This document shows positions 16,837 to 27,510 of a stretch of DNA of 64,000 bases, piece by piece. The position numbers were made by a program, and so were the translations under genes. Numbering within the stretch: the stretch's first letter is position 1; each line of letters opens with the position of its first letter. The notes under the pieces are model-generated. The model did not search any database. It was given only the letters and a program-made list of their open reading frames with translations, and was not told the origin of the DNA. The DNA is taken from positions 248,001 through 312,000 of the forward strand of contig NZ_JACIFA010000004.1 of the NCBI RefSeq assembly GCF_014197135.1, written 5' to 3'. This stretch comes from Sphingomonas zeae. GTDB taxonomy: Bacteria; Pseudomonadota; Alphaproteobacteria; Sphingomonadales; Sphingomonadaceae.

Positions 16837-16969
16837 CTCCTCCCCGGTACGGGGGAGGGGGACCGCCGCGAAGTGGTGGTGGAGGGGGGATAGCCGCACG
16901 GGTATTCCTGTGCGGCACGCCCCCTCCGTCAGGCCTATGGCCTGCCACCTCCCCGTGCCGGGGAGGATC
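16837..16969. repeat. Palindromic intergenic element, family A copy 3
   Basis: The left arm CTCCTCCCCGGTACGGGG and right arm CCACCTCCCCGTGCCGGGG are inverted. The inner segment ACCGCC...GGTGGT can pair with one wobble, and the CCCCCTCCGTCAGGCC signature is present. It exactly fills the gap between the convergent lldD stop (16836) and the DUF4142 stop (16972). Confidence 0.88.
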
Positions 16970-16971
16970 GC

Positions 16972-17487
16972 TTAGCGCGGCATCTGTTGCAGCATCTGGA
17001 TATGCTGCTGGACGATCGGCACCGCTGCTTGGGCGCTGGCCTTCAGCGCGGGGCGGTCGCCATTGGCGGCAAAGCTCCGGTGCAAGTCCAGCGCGGCCTG
17101 ATGGGCGGGCAGCTGCTGACCGATATAGAGGCGGTCGAACCCGTCGGCCGAGGCGCGGCGAAGCTCGCCGATCGACGCCTCCGCCCCGCCGAGCTTGGGC
17201 GGCATGGGCTTCAGGCCATCCTGTTTGGCGGCGCGAACCGTCGCGGCGGTCGTCTGGGTATGATGATCGATCATCATCTGGGCGAATCGCCGGACGTCGT
17301 CATTGCGCGACTTTTGCAAGGCCAGCTTGCTGGAGGTGATCTCGTACAGATCGCTCATGCCTGCAGCCTTCACATAGGCGGCCGCCTGTGCCTTGGCAGC
17401 GGCGGGGGGCGGGGGCGGCGGGGTCTGCGCGGCGATCGGGGCGGCGGCAAAGCCGAGGGCAAGGGCGGCGGATAGGAATTTGGGCAT
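16972..17487 (-). CDS. DUF4142 domain-containing exported protein
   Basis: A 171-residue protein with a signal peptide (MPKFLSAALALGFAAAPIAA). The mature part is the four-helix DUF4142 pattern: YVKAAGMSDLYEITSSKLAL, a His-rich MMIDHHTQTTA segment, and LPAHQAALDLHRSFA. This ferritin-like-looking fold is periplasmic or extracellular with unknown function. GGGAGAG lies a few bases before the ATG at 17487. It is convergent with lldD and divergent from ptsP. Confidence 0.9.
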   Translation of the reverse strand: MPKFLSAALALGFAAAPIAAQTPPPPPPAAAKAQAAAYVKAAGMSDLYEITSSKLALQKSRNDDVRRFAQMMIDHHTQTTAATVRAAKQDGLKPMPPKLGGAEASIGELRRASADGFDRLYIGQQLPAHQAALDLHRSFAANGDRPALKASAQAAVPIVQQHIQMLQQMPR

Positions 17488-17548
17488 GATGCTCTCCCGT
17501 AACGGACGTTGAAGCAACCGGCCGTTTGCCGCGCTGTTCCCGATAAAT

Positions 17549-17568
17549 ATCTGATTTATAATTCAGAT
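17549..17568. promoter_or_regulatory. AT-rich palindrome containing TATAAT between DUF4142 and ptsP
   Basis: ATCTGA (17549-17554) and TCAGAT (17563-17568) flank TTTATAAT. TATAAT on the + strand (17557-17562) is a perfect -10 box for ptsP, though no good -35 is visible. The reverse strand reads TATAAA. The local AT content is far above the surroundings. A divergent promoter with an overlapping operator is a reasonable inference. Confidence 0.45.
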
Positions 17569-17637
17569 CAGGGAGTTGGCGGGTGCGACGCCCCTTCAAA
17601 GGCACGGACGCGCAATATTAGCGCATGACACCGCCAC

Positions 17638-19935
17638 ATGCCGTCTGTTAGCCCTGTCACCATGCCCGTTTCGGCCGCCGCCTCCGCCCGCGAGATCCTC
17701 GTTCGATTGCACGACGTCATGGCGTCGCGTACCCCCGCCCAAGCCAAGCTGAACCAGGTGGTTCAGATCATCGGCGAGGCGATCGGCAGCGAGGTCTGCT
17801 CCATCTATCTCCTGCGCGAAGGGGTGTTGGAGCTGTTCGCGACCCGCGGACTGGCCGAGGAGGCGGTCCATGTCACCAAGCTGGCGCTGGGCGAGGGGCT
17901 GGTCGGCACCATCGCCGAGGATGTCGAGGTGCTGAACCTGGACGAAGCGGCCAGCCATCCCGACTTCGCCTACAAGCCCGAAACCGGCGAGGACCGGTTC
18001 CACAGCTTTGCGGGCGTGCCGATCATCCGGCGCGAACGCGCGGTGGGCGTGCTGGCGGTCCAGCACAGCGAACCGCGCAAATACGCCGATGTCGAGATCG
18101 AAGCGCTGCAGACCGTCGCCATGGTCCTGTCCGAGCTGATCGCCAATGCCGGGCTGATCGACGCGGCGGGCGCGGGCGGCGCGCGGCCGCAGATGACCGC
18201 GACGATCCGGCTGAGCGGCCAGAAGCTCGTCGAGGGCATGGGCAGCGGCTTTGCCGTCTATCACCAGCCGCGTATCTTCATCGAGCACACGGTCGCCGAG
18301 GATATCGATGCCGAGCGGCGTCGTGTCTACGCCGCGTTCGACAAGATGCGCGAACAGATCGACCGCATGGCGCGCGAGGCGGAGTTCGGCGTCGCGGGCG
18401 AGCATGTCGAGGTCATCGAGACCTACAAGATGTTCGCTTATGACGAGGGCTGGGCGCGGCGCATCAACGAGGCGATCGACAGCGGCCTGACCGCCGAGGC
18501 GGCGATCGAGCGGGTGCAGCAGCGCACGCGCCAGCGGATGCGCCAGATCGACGATCCGCTGCTCGCCGACCGGATGCACGATCTGGAGGACCTGTCCAAC
18601 CGGCTGCTCCGCATCGTGTCGGGCCAGATGGGGACGGCGGCGCAACTGGGGCTGCGGCAGGACACGATCCTGATCGCGCGCAACCTGGGTCCGGCCGAGC
18701 TGCTGGAATATGATCGCCGGCGGCTGAAAGGCGTGATCCTGGAAGAGGGATCGCTGACCGCGCATGTCATCATCGTCGCGCGCGCCATGGGCGTGCCGGT
18801 GCTGGGCCGGGTCAGCGACGTGCGCCGCCAGATCGCGGACGGCGACCAGTTGCTGCTCGACGTGGCGGAGGGCAGCGTGCTCGTCCGCCCGACCGCTGCT
18901 ATGGAGGAGGCGTTCGAAGCCAAGCTGGCGCTGCGCCAGAAGCGGCGCGCGGCGTTCGCGGCGCTGCGGGACGTACCGCCGGTCACGAAGGATGGGCACC
19001 GCGTCACCCTGATGGTCAATGCGGGCCTGCGCGACGATGCCGCCGCGCTCGACACCACGGGCGCCGACGGGATCGGGCTGTTCCGCACCGAGTTCCAGTT
19101 CCTGGTGTCCGCCACCCTGCCGCAGCGCGAGCGGCAGCAGCGGCTGTACCGCGACGTGATGGAGGCGGCGGGCGACCGGCCGGTGATTTTCCGCACCATC
19201 GACATCGGCGGCGACAAGGCCTTGCCCTATCTCAACACCGATCCGGGGGACGAGGAGAACCCGGCGATGGGCTGGCGCGCGCTGCGCCTGGCGCTGGAGC
19301 GCGACGGGTTGATGAAAGCGCAGGCGCGCGCGCTGATCGAGGCGGGATCGGGGCGGACGCTCAACATCATGTTCCCGATGGTGTCGGAGGCATGGGAGTT
19401 CGACGAGGCCAAGGCGTTGTTCGAGGCGCAGCGGGCCTGGCTGGGCTCGCGCGGGCGTCGCCTGCCGCTCGACGTCCGCTACGGCGCGATGCTGGAAGTG
19501 CCTGCGCTGGCGGAACAGCTCGACCTGATCCTGCCGAATGTCGATTTCCTGTCGATCGGCACCAACGACCTGACCCAGTTCCTGTTCGCCGCCGATCGCG
19601 CCAACCCCAAGCTGGCCGAGCGCTATGACTGGCTCAGCCCCTCGATCCTGCGCTTCATGCGACGGGTGGTCGAGCCTGCACGCGCGGCGGGTGTGCCGAT
19701 CGGGGTGTGCGGCGAGATGGGCGGCCGTCCGCTGGAGGCCATGGCGCTGATTGGCCTCGGCATCGACCGGCTGTCGATCACCCCGGCGGCGGTCGGTCCG
19801 GTCAAGGCGATGATCCGCTCGCTCGACCGGGAGGCGATCACCGCCGAGGTAGCGCGGCTGCTGGCGCATCCGGTGCGTGACATGCGTGGGGCGCTTGGTG
19901 CCTGGGCTGCGACGAACGGTGTCGAATTGGCCTGA
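17638..19935 (+). CDS. ptsP: Phosphoenolpyruvate-protein phosphotransferase PtsP (EI-Ntr)
   Basis: First enzyme of the nitrogen-related PTS; it passes phosphate from PEP to NPr. The 765-residue protein has an N-terminal GAF domain (about 25-165), which in this family senses glutamine, then EI domains: the HPr-binding helical part, the phospho-His region LTAHVIIVARAMGVPVLG, and the PEP-binding barrel with TDGIGLFRTEFQFL, GWRALRLAL and the C-terminal GVCGEMGGRP. ATG at 17638 or 17662 could start; neither has a strong ribosome-binding site. NPr and EIIA partners are not in the window. Confidence 0.95.
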   Translation: MPSVSPVTMPVSAAASAREILVRLHDVMASRTPAQAKLNQVVQIIGEAIGSEVCSIYLLREGVLELFATRGLAEEAVHVTKLALGEGLVGTIAEDVEVLNLDEAASHPDFAYKPETGEDRFHSFAGVPIIRRERAVGVLAVQHSEPRKYADVEIEALQTVAMVLSELIANAGLIDAAGAGGARPQMTATIRLSGQKLVEGMGSGFAVYHQPRIFIEHTVAEDIDAERRRVYAAFDKMREQIDRMAREAEFGVAGEHVEVIETYKMFAYDEGWARRINEAIDSGLTAEAAIERVQQRTRQRMRQIDDPLLADRMHDLEDLSNRLLRIVSGQMGTAAQLGLRQDTILIARNLGPAELLEYDRRRLKGVILEEGSLTAHVIIVARAMGVPVLGRVSDVRRQIADGDQLLLDVAEGSVLVRPTAAMEEAFEAKLALRQKRRAAFAALRDVPPVTKDGHRVTLMVNAGLRDDAAALDTTGADGIGLFRTEFQFLVSATLPQRERQQRLYRDVMEAAGDRPVIFRTIDIGGDKALPYLNTDPGDEENPAMGWRALRLALERDGLMKAQARALIEAGSGRTLNIMFPMVSEAWEFDEAKALFEAQRAWLGSRGRRLPLDVRYGAMLEVPALAEQLDLILPNVDFLSIGTNDLTQFLFAADRANPKLAERYDWLSPSILRFMRRVVEPARAAGVPIGVCGEMGGRPLEAMALIGLGIDRLSITPAAVGPVKAMIRSLDREAITAEVARLLAHPVRDMRGALGAWAATNGVELA

Positions 19936-20026
19936 TCCAAGTCAGGTGTTCGCGTTGACTTGATCCCAACCGTCTGAAAGAACGACCGCGATCATGGGGT
20001 GGGCCATGGTCGCTTCGGAGTTGAGA

Positions 20027-20974
20027 ATGGACGAGGTCAATCCCGGCCACGATGCCGCACCGGCGGCACCTGCCCGCGCCGGTGACGTCCTGCGCACGGC
20101 GCGTGAGGCGCAGGGGCTTTCGCTGGGCGATATCGGTGCGCGCACGCGTATCCCCAGTCGTCATCTCGCGGCGATCGAGGCTTCCGATTATCAGAGCCTG
20201 CCCTCGGCCACCTATGCTGTCGGCTTCGCCAAGGCCTATGCCCGCGCGGTCGGGGCGGACGAGGTCGCGATCGCCCAGGCCGTGCGCGCCGATGTCGACC
20301 GGCTGGGTCGCCGCGTGACCGAATATGTGCCGCAGGACATTGCCGACCCTGCCCGCGTGCCATCGCGCGGACTGGCGATCGTCGGCGTCGGCCTGGCGCT
20401 GGCGCTGCTCATCATCGCCGGCCTGTGGTACGGTACCGATCTGTTCCGCCGCGACCGCACCGCGCAGGAGGTCCCCGCCGCGACCCCGCTGACCAACGGC
20501 ACCGCGCCCGCACCCGCTCCGGCACCCAGCCCGACGCCAATAACGGGGGGCAAGGTCGTGCTGACCGCCAAGGGCGAGGTCTGGCTGCGCGTTTATGACG
20601 CCGACAACGTCACGCTGAAAATGGGCACGTTGAAGCCCGGCGAAAGCTATGAGGTGCCCGCCACTGCCAAGGGACCGCTGCTCAATGTCGGTCGCCCCGA
20701 CAAGCTGGCGGTGACACTGAACGGTCAGGCGATCCCTGCGTTGGGCGATGGATCGCGCGCGATCAAGGATGTGCCGCTCGATCCGCAGGCGATCGGTGCC
20801 CGTCTGTCGGGCGCTCCAGCGACCGCGGCCACCGTCGCGCCGACCCTCCGCACCCCGTTGCGCGAGCGTTCCGAGCAGCGTGCAACGCCGAGCGCCGGCG
20901 GCGAAACGGGCCGTGATGTCCCGACGCCCGCGGCGACGCCTTCGCCCGCCACCACGGCACCAGCGGATCTGTAA
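20027..20974 (+). CDS. RodZ-like protein: HTH, one membrane helix, DUF4115
   Basis: A 315-residue protein. Residues about 18-95 form a Cro/CI-like HTH_25 domain (REAQGLSLGDIGARTRIPSRHL). One membrane helix follows (about 115-135). A Pro/Ala linker leads to a DUF4115 domain (KGEVWLRVYDADN, LKPGESYEVP). This is the RodZ layout, which links MreB to the cell-wall machinery. A Pro/Thr/Ala-rich tail of about 60 residues follows. Start: ATG at 20027 with GGAG 6 nt before it. It lies just upstream of cpoB and may be co-transcribed. Confidence 0.85.
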   Translation: MDEVNPGHDAAPAAPARAGDVLRTAREAQGLSLGDIGARTRIPSRHLAAIEASDYQSLPSATYAVGFAKAYARAVGADEVAIAQAVRADVDRLGRRVTEYVPQDIADPARVPSRGLAIVGVGLALALLIIAGLWYGTDLFRRDRTAQEVPAATPLTNGTAPAPAPAPSPTPITGGKVVLTAKGEVWLRVYDADNVTLKMGTLKPGESYEVPATAKGPLLNVGRPDKLAVTLNGQAIPALGDGSRAIKDVPLDPQAIGARLSGAPATAATVAPTLRTPLRERSEQRATPSAGGETGRDVPTPAATPSPATTAPADL

Positions 20975-21061
20975 GGGCCTGAATCTTAAGGCTGGCGACA
21001 GCCGGGCAGGGTAGGATAGCCTTGTCCCTTTCATAACCAGCCCACCGGGGGGGTGAAACCG

Positions 21062-22009
21062 ATGCGTAACCTGTTGTTGGCCGGGGTCGCGGCCGTCATG
21101 ATCCTGCCGACCGCTGCCATTGCCCAATCCAATGTCGAAGGCCGGGTCGGCAAGCTGGAAAGCGAGATGCGCGCCGTCCAGCGCAAGGTCTTCCCGAACG
21201 GCGCGGGCGGTTATGTCCAGCCCGAGATAACCGCGCCGCACACCCAAACGCAGGCGCCGGGCGTACCCGCGTCCAGCGCTCTGTCCGACCTGACCTCGCG
21301 CGTGACCTCGCTGGAGGAGCAGATGGCGGGCCTGACCGGCCAGATCGAACAGAATGGTTATCGCACCCGCCAGCTTCAGGATCAGTTCGACGCCTATAAG
21401 CGCGCGACCGAAGCGCGGTTGAAGGCGCTGGAGTCCGGCCCCGCGCCGATCGCGCCTGCTGGCCAGAGTGCGCCGCTCGACACGCCCGCGCCCGCTGCTG
21501 CGACCGGATCGACCCGCCCGGTCAAGACCCCGGCGGCCCCCTCGGTGGTGACCGGCGATACCGCGACGGCGGGTCCGGCCGCGACCGGTGGTGCGGCGGT
21601 TGAGAAGCCGTCGACCGGCGATCCGGCCGAGGATGCCTATCTCTATGGCTATCGCCTGTGGCAGGCCAAGCGCTATCCCGAGGCCGAAGCCGCGTTGAAA
21701 AAGATGGTCGCCGACTATCCCAAGAGCCGCCGCGCCAGCTTCGCGCAGAACCTGCTGGGTCGCAGCTATCTCGACTCCGGCAAGCCCAGCCTTGCCTCGA
21801 TGGCCTTCTATGAAAATTATAAGAAATTTCCGGACGGCGAGCGCGCGCCCGACAGCCTGCTCTATCTGGGTCAGGCGCTGACCAAGCTCAACAAGCCCGC
21901 CGATGCCTGCAAGGTCTATGACGAACTGTCCGACGTGTACGGTGCCAAGCTGTCCGCCGCGATGAAGTCGCAGATCGCCAGTGGGCGCAGCGCGGCCAAG
22001 TGCCAGTGA
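21062..22009 (+). CDS. cpoB: Tol-Pal system protein CpoB/YbgF
   Basis: A periplasmic protein that coordinates outer-membrane constriction with peptidoglycan synthesis. The 315-residue sequence has a signal peptide (MRNLLLAGVAAVMILPTAAIAQ), a coiled coil (VEGRVGKLESEMRAVQRKV), a second coiled-coil segment around SRVTSLEEQMAGLTGQIE, a Pro/Ala/Thr linker, and three C-terminal TPR units starting near DAYLYGYRLWQAKRYPEAE. ATG at 21062 is preferred over the in-frame GTG at 21053. tolQRAB-pal is not beside it. Confidence 0.93.
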   Translation: MRNLLLAGVAAVMILPTAAIAQSNVEGRVGKLESEMRAVQRKVFPNGAGGYVQPEITAPHTQTQAPGVPASSALSDLTSRVTSLEEQMAGLTGQIEQNGYRTRQLQDQFDAYKRATEARLKALESGPAPIAPAGQSAPLDTPAPAAATGSTRPVKTPAAPSVVTGDTATAGPAATGGAAVEKPSTGDPAEDAYLYGYRLWQAKRYPEAEAALKKMVADYPKSRRASFAQNLLGRSYLDSGKPSLASMAFYENYKKFPDGERAPDSLLYLGQALTKLNKPADACKVYDELSDVYGAKLSAAMKSQIASGRSAAKCQ

Positions 22010-22017
22010 TGTAAACG

Positions 22018-22142
22018 CATTCCTCCCCTGCAAGGGGAGGGGGGGACCATGCGCAATATGGTGGAGGGGTGTCCCGCTAACGAGGGGGCGGCACCCCTCC
22101 TTCTGGGCTTCGCTCCGCCGCCACCCCTTGTCGGGTAGGAAT
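22018..22142. repeat. Palindromic intergenic element, family A copy 4 (degenerate)
   Basis: Outer sequence CATTCCTCCCCTGCAAGGGG faces CCCCTTGTCGGGTAGGAATG. The inner hairpin ACCATGC-gca-ATATGGT (22046-22062) has one wobble and one mismatch. It starts 8 nt after the cpoB stop, between cpoB and tilS. The second half differs from other copies. Confidence 0.75.
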
Positions 22143-22237
22143 GAGCCCGCAACCACCTTCCGGGATCGCAAAACCTCTTGCACTGGTGCAGCCGAAGGGC
22201 CAGAGCGCGCGCATCCCTGACCAGTTTTGAGAGCATC

Positions 22238-23230
22238 ATGGCCACCGATGCCACGGCCGACGATCAGATTGCGCGCTTCGCCGCCGATCTGACGCTTCTT
22301 CACGATCCCCACGCCGATCCGGCGCCCCTGTTGCTGGCGGTGTCCGGCGGTCCCGACAGCATGGCGATGCTGACGTTGGCGGCCGCGGCGTTTCCCGGGC
22401 GAATTGCGGCGGCGACGGTCGACCACGGCCTGCGCGCCGAAGCAGCGGACGAAATGCGAATGGTGGCCAATCATTGCACGACGCTGGGCGTGCCGCATCA
22501 TGGCCTGCGCCCCGAAACGGCGATCGCGGGGGCGAGCATTCAGTCCCAGGCGCGCGAAGCCCGCTATGCCCTGCTCGCCGCGCAGGCGCGGGCGATCGGC
22601 GCGGCGGCGGTCCTGACCGCGCATCATGCCGATGACCAGGCCGAAACCTTCCTGATGCGCGCCGCGCGCGGGGCGGGGCTGTCGGGCCTGTCGGGGGTGC
22701 GCGCACGGACGGTGATCGCGGACGCGGTCGTGCTGCGTCCGCTGCTCGACTGGCGACGCGCCGAACTGCGGCGGATTGTCCGTCGTGCCGAGGCGCCGTT
22801 TGTCGACGATCCCGCCAATCACGATCCGCGCCACGACCGCACGCGCTTCCGCCAGTTGCTCGACGGGCATGAATGGCTGGGCGTGGCGCAACTCGCGCGC
22901 GCGGCGGCGCAACTGGCCGAGGCGGATACCGATCTGCGCGCGACGGTCGAATGGTTGTGGCACGAGCGGGCGCAGATCGACGGCGACAATGTCCGCATTC
23001 AGGCGGCCGACCTGCCGCGTGAGCTCGGGCGGCGGCTGGCCCGCCGTGCGATCGGCACGGTGCGCGCCATCGCCGGGATCGAGGCGCCGGCCTGGAGCGA
23101 CGGGAGCAATATCGAAAAGCTGCTCGAATCGCTGGCGCATGGCAGCCGTGCGACCCAGGCCGGGGTAATTGCCAGCGTCCGCTCCGGCGTCTGGCGCTTC
23201 CGGCCCGCGCCCCCGAGGAAGACAGGCTGA
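22238..23230 (+). CDS. tilS: tRNA(Ile)-lysidine synthetase TilS
   Basis: Converts C34 of tRNA-Ile(CAU) to lysidine with ATP. The 330-residue protein has the PP-loop SGGPDSMA at about 36-43, then VDHGLRAEA, and [19 protein letters not shown] as the second catalytic part. It lacks the long C-terminal domains of E. coli TilS, as is usual for short alphaproteobacterial forms. ATG at 22238 gives [10 protein letters not shown]; the frame is open to 22178, but that part overlaps the repeat boundary. ftsH follows after 112 nt, a conserved pairing. Confidence 0.94.
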   Translation: MATDATADDQIARFAADLTLLHDPHADPAPLLLAVSGGPDSMAMLTLAAAAFPGRIAAATVDHGLRAEAADEMRMVANHCTTLGVPHHGLRPETAIAGASIQSQAREARYALLAAQARAIGAAAVLTAHHADDQAETFLMRAARGAGLSGLSGVRARTVIADAVVLRPLLDWRRAELRRIVRRAEAPFVDDPANHDPRHDRTRFRQLLDGHEWLGVAQLARAAAQLAEADTDLRATVEWLWHERAQIDGDNVRIQAADLPRELGRRLARRAIGTVRAIAGIEAPAWSDGSNIEKLLESLAHGSRATQAGVIASVRSGVWRFRPAPPRKTG

Positions 23231-23342
23231 TCCTCCCCGGTGCCGGGCGGATTGCTTTTGTCCCGATCACAATGATCGGTGTTGTTCCATTGCCATTAAC
23301 CTCGCCATGCCTATCTTGAGGGCTGAAAGGTATCCGGCACCG

Positions 23343-25310
<1,968 letters not shown>

Positions 25311-25330
25311 TCGTTCCGGCAAGATGACCA

Positions 25331-25367
25331 AAGGGCCGTCCCTGATGAAGGGGCGGCCCTTTTGTTT
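25331..25367 (+). terminator. Rho-independent terminator after ftsH
   Basis: The stem AAGGGCCG (25331-25338) / CGGCCCTT (25354-25361) is followed by TTGTTTT. It ends the cpoB-tilS-ftsH unit. Confidence 0.92.
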
Positions 25368-25637
25368 TGGGATGGCGAGAGCGCCAGCCCGTAGGCTTCG
25401 ACTGCCAGGCGCGAACGGAAGGAAGGCGAACGGCTTTTATAAGCGGTGCTTCCCGAAAGGGCGGGCGGCTCCCGACCCGTCCTCGGTCGGTTCGGTCTGA
25501 GCGAAGGCGAAGGCTCGGTACCGACCCCGCCCAATCAAGCCTAGCCCGAGACCGCGCACGCCTCTAAACTCCTTATCAGGATCGCGAGAATGTCGGTGCC
25601 CATGCCGGACCCGCGATCATGAGTGGAGGATGCCCGC
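25368..25637. other. 270-nt gene-free region with a degenerate family-B repeat
   Basis: Holds a degenerate copy of the TTCAG..CTGAGCGAAG..GAAGGC motif at 25489-25514. Nothing else is recognisable apart from the presumed promoter of the next gene. Confidence 0.6.
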
Positions 25638-26534
25638 ATGACCGATATCCCCCCGGCCGACTCGCTGCGCGACCGCGCGGTCCGAATCTATGACGCCTTC
25701 ACCCATGAGCATCACGACCGGCGGACGCTGCTGCGCCAGATGACCGCCCTGGCCGGATCGGTGGCGGCGGCCGAAGCGCTGATCCTGGGCATCGCCGCCA
25801 GCCCTGCGGCAGCGGCGATCACCGATCCGCACGACGCACGACTGCGCATCGACCGCCGCGAGGGGATGGAGGCCGGGGCGCGCTCGGCCGCCTATCTCGC
25901 CAGCCCCAAGGGCGTGACGAAGCGGCTGGGAACGGTGCTGGTCATCCATGAAAATCGCGGGCTGACCCCGCATATCGAAGATGTCGCGCGACGGGTGGCG
26001 CTCGCCGGGTTCCATGCGGTCGCCCCCGACCTACTCGCGCCGCAAGGGGGGACCCCGGCGGACGAGGATCGCGCGCGGACGCTGATCGGGACGCTCGACT
26101 ATGATCTGGCACTAGCTCAAGCGCGGGCGATGATAGCCCATGCTGCCGCCGACAGGACGGGGACTGGCCGGGCGGGCGCGGTAGGGTTCTGCTGGGGCGG
26201 GGCGTTCGTCAATCGGCTGGCCGTGGCGGCCGGCTCGGCGCTGTCGGCGGGCGTGGCCTATTATGGACCCGCGCCGAATCCCAGTGAGGCGGCGAAGGTC
26301 CAGTCGCCGCTGATGCTCCATTATGCAGGCAAGGATGCGCGGGTGAATGCGACCGGCGAGCCCTGGGTCGCGGCGCTGCGTCAGGCGGGGCGACCGGTCG
26401 AGGCCTTCACCTATCCGGGCGTCAACCATGCCTTCAACAATGACGGCTCGGCCGAACGTTATAACGCCGCGGCCGCGACCCAGGCTTGGGTGCGGACGAT
26501 CGCCTTCCTGCACCGTCATCTCGACCGGGCCTGA
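25638..26534 (+). CDS. Dienelactone hydrolase family protein with Tat-like/hydrophobic N-region
   Basis: An alpha/beta-hydrolase of 298 residues. The catalytic triad is visible: Cys in GFCWGG, Asp in YAGKDARVN, and His in GVNHAFNN. The oxyanion region is VIHENRGLTPHI. Residues 1-65 carry DRRTLLRQMTALAGSVAAAEAL, resembling a twin-arginine-type signal found in many DLH proteins annotated in alphaproteobacteria; export is inference. GGAGGA (25625-25630) supports ATG 25638 rather than GTG 25623. A GST gene follows after 32 nt, which would suit breakdown of aromatic or haloaromatic compounds, but no other catabolic genes are present. Confidence 0.9.
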   Translation: MTDIPPADSLRDRAVRIYDAFTHEHHDRRTLLRQMTALAGSVAAAEALILGIAASPAAAAITDPHDARLRIDRREGMEAGARSAAYLASPKGVTKRLGTVLVIHENRGLTPHIEDVARRVALAGFHAVAPDLLAPQGGTPADEDRARTLIGTLDYDLALAQARAMIAHAAADRTGTGRAGAVGFCWGGAFVNRLAVAAGSALSAGVAYYGPAPNPSEAAKVQSPLMLHYAGKDARVNATGEPWVAALRQAGRPVEAFTYPGVNHAFNNDGSAERYNAAAATQAWVRTIAFLHRHLDRA

Positions 26535-26566
26535 ACCAATCACCTCAACATCGCCATGGAGCGCGT

Positions 26567-27184
26567 ATGACTGCCGACCTGACGCTGTATACCAACCCCC
26601 AGTCGCGCGGCCGCATCGCGCGGTGGATGCTGGAGGAGACGGGTGCGGCTTATGAGGCCATCGTGCTGGATTACGGATCGACGATGATCGCGCCCGAATA
26701 CCGTGCGATCAACCCGATGATGAAGGTGCCTGCCATCGTCCATATGGGGCAGGTGGTAACCGAAACGGCGGCGATCTGTGCCTATCTGGCCGACGCCTTT
26801 CCCGATGCCGAGCTTGCGCCCCTATCCCATGAGCGGGCGGGTTATTATCGTTGGCTGTTCTTCGCCGCCGGGCCTTTGGAGGCGGCGATCACCAACCGCG
26901 CCATGGGCGTGACCCCTACCAACGAGCAACAGCGCATGGCGGGCTATGGCGATTTCGATCGGGTCGTCGGGGTCGTGGACGCGGCGGTGGCCGAGCATCC
27001 CTATATCGCCGGTGAGCGTTTCACGGCGGCGGACGTGTATCTGGGGGCGCAGCTGATGTGGTTCACCCAGTTCGGGTTGATCCCCAAGACCGACGCGATC
27101 ATGACCTATATCGGCCGATTGCGGGACCGTCCGGCGCATCGACGCGCCACGGCGCTGGATGATGGCATCGCGGACGACGACTGA
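26567..27184 (+). CDS. Glutathione S-transferase family protein
   Basis: A 205-residue cytosolic GST. The thioredoxin-like N-domain starts LTLYTNPQSRGRIARWMLEE, with the serine/arginine of the active site near residues 12-14. The glutathione-binding KVPAIVHMGQVVTETAAIC motif contains the cis-Pro and the ETAA turn. The all-helical C-domain contains ERFTAADVYLG, the conserved N-capping motif. Substrate is unknown. It lies directly downstream of the dienelactone hydrolase gene and, further down, gor, which regenerates glutathione. Confidence 0.92.
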   Translation: MTADLTLYTNPQSRGRIARWMLEETGAAYEAIVLDYGSTMIAPEYRAINPMMKVPAIVHMGQVVTETAAICAYLADAFPDAELAPLSHERAGYYRWLFFAAGPLEAAITNRAMGVTPTNEQQRMAGYGDFDRVVGVVDAAVAEHPYIAGERFTAADVYLGAQLMWFTQFGLIPKTDAIMTYIGRLRDRPAHRRATALDDGIADDD

Positions 27185-27194
27185 TGGCGACCGA

Positions 27195-27368
27195 TCAGCA
27201 CGAGGCGGAGGAGCGGGCGCGTTCGGCATTCTCGCGGGCAACGCGCAGCAATTCGAGCCCGGCAGCAATGTGATTGCCCGCCAGCGGCTGGTCCAGCGCA
27301 TCCGCGCCGTCCATTGCCGCTTGGGCAAAAGCGATGACCTGTTCGAAGGTAACGCATTGCTCGCTCAT
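27195..27368 (-). CDS. Small hypothetical protein, 57 residues
   Basis: An ATG at 27366-27368 opens a frame to TGA at 27195-27197. The product starts MSEQCVTFEQVIAFAQAAMD and continues as an amphipathic helical protein (AGLELLRVARENAERA). Third codon positions are strongly GC-rich, the frame is in a gap between two genes, and GGAAAA precedes the start. I do not recognise a domain. It is convergent with the GST gene. Confidence 0.55.
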   Translation of the reverse strand: MSEQCVTFEQVIAFAQAAMDGADALDQPLAGNHIAAGLELLRVARENAERARSSASC

Positions 27369-27478
27369 TACATTTTCCGTTCGAATCCTCGGGCGCCTGG
27401 CGGTCCCCTACGGCCATAAACGCGCATGGCGGTAAATGTTCACGCGATACGTGATGGGTCACAAAGTCGCGGAACTGT

Positions 27479-27499
27479 CCCCCGGTGACACACCGGGGG
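27479..27499. repeat. Stem-loop at the 3' side of gor
   Basis: CCCCCGGTG (27479-27487) and CACCGGGGG (27491-27499) form a 9-bp perfect stem with loop ACA, 12 nt after the gor stop on the minus strand. There is no U-tract, so it is only a possible terminator or mRNA-end structure. Confidence 0.6.
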
Positions 27500-27510
27500 C
27501 GCATGGGGTC

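Noticed and set aside
17596..19869. 757-codon open frame antisense to ptsP
   Set aside because: Shadow of the ptsP reading frame, no start signal and no domain.
19838..23140. 1100-codon open frame on the minus strand
   Set aside because: It runs antisense to the end of ptsP, the RodZ-like gene, cpoB and most of tilS, all with recognised domains. Its composition (Arg, Gly, His-rich) is that of a GC-driven shadow frame.
27106..27504. 132-codon minus-strand frame near the GST gene
   Set aside because: Overlaps the GST 3' end and the better-supported 57-residue frame; composition is not protein-like.
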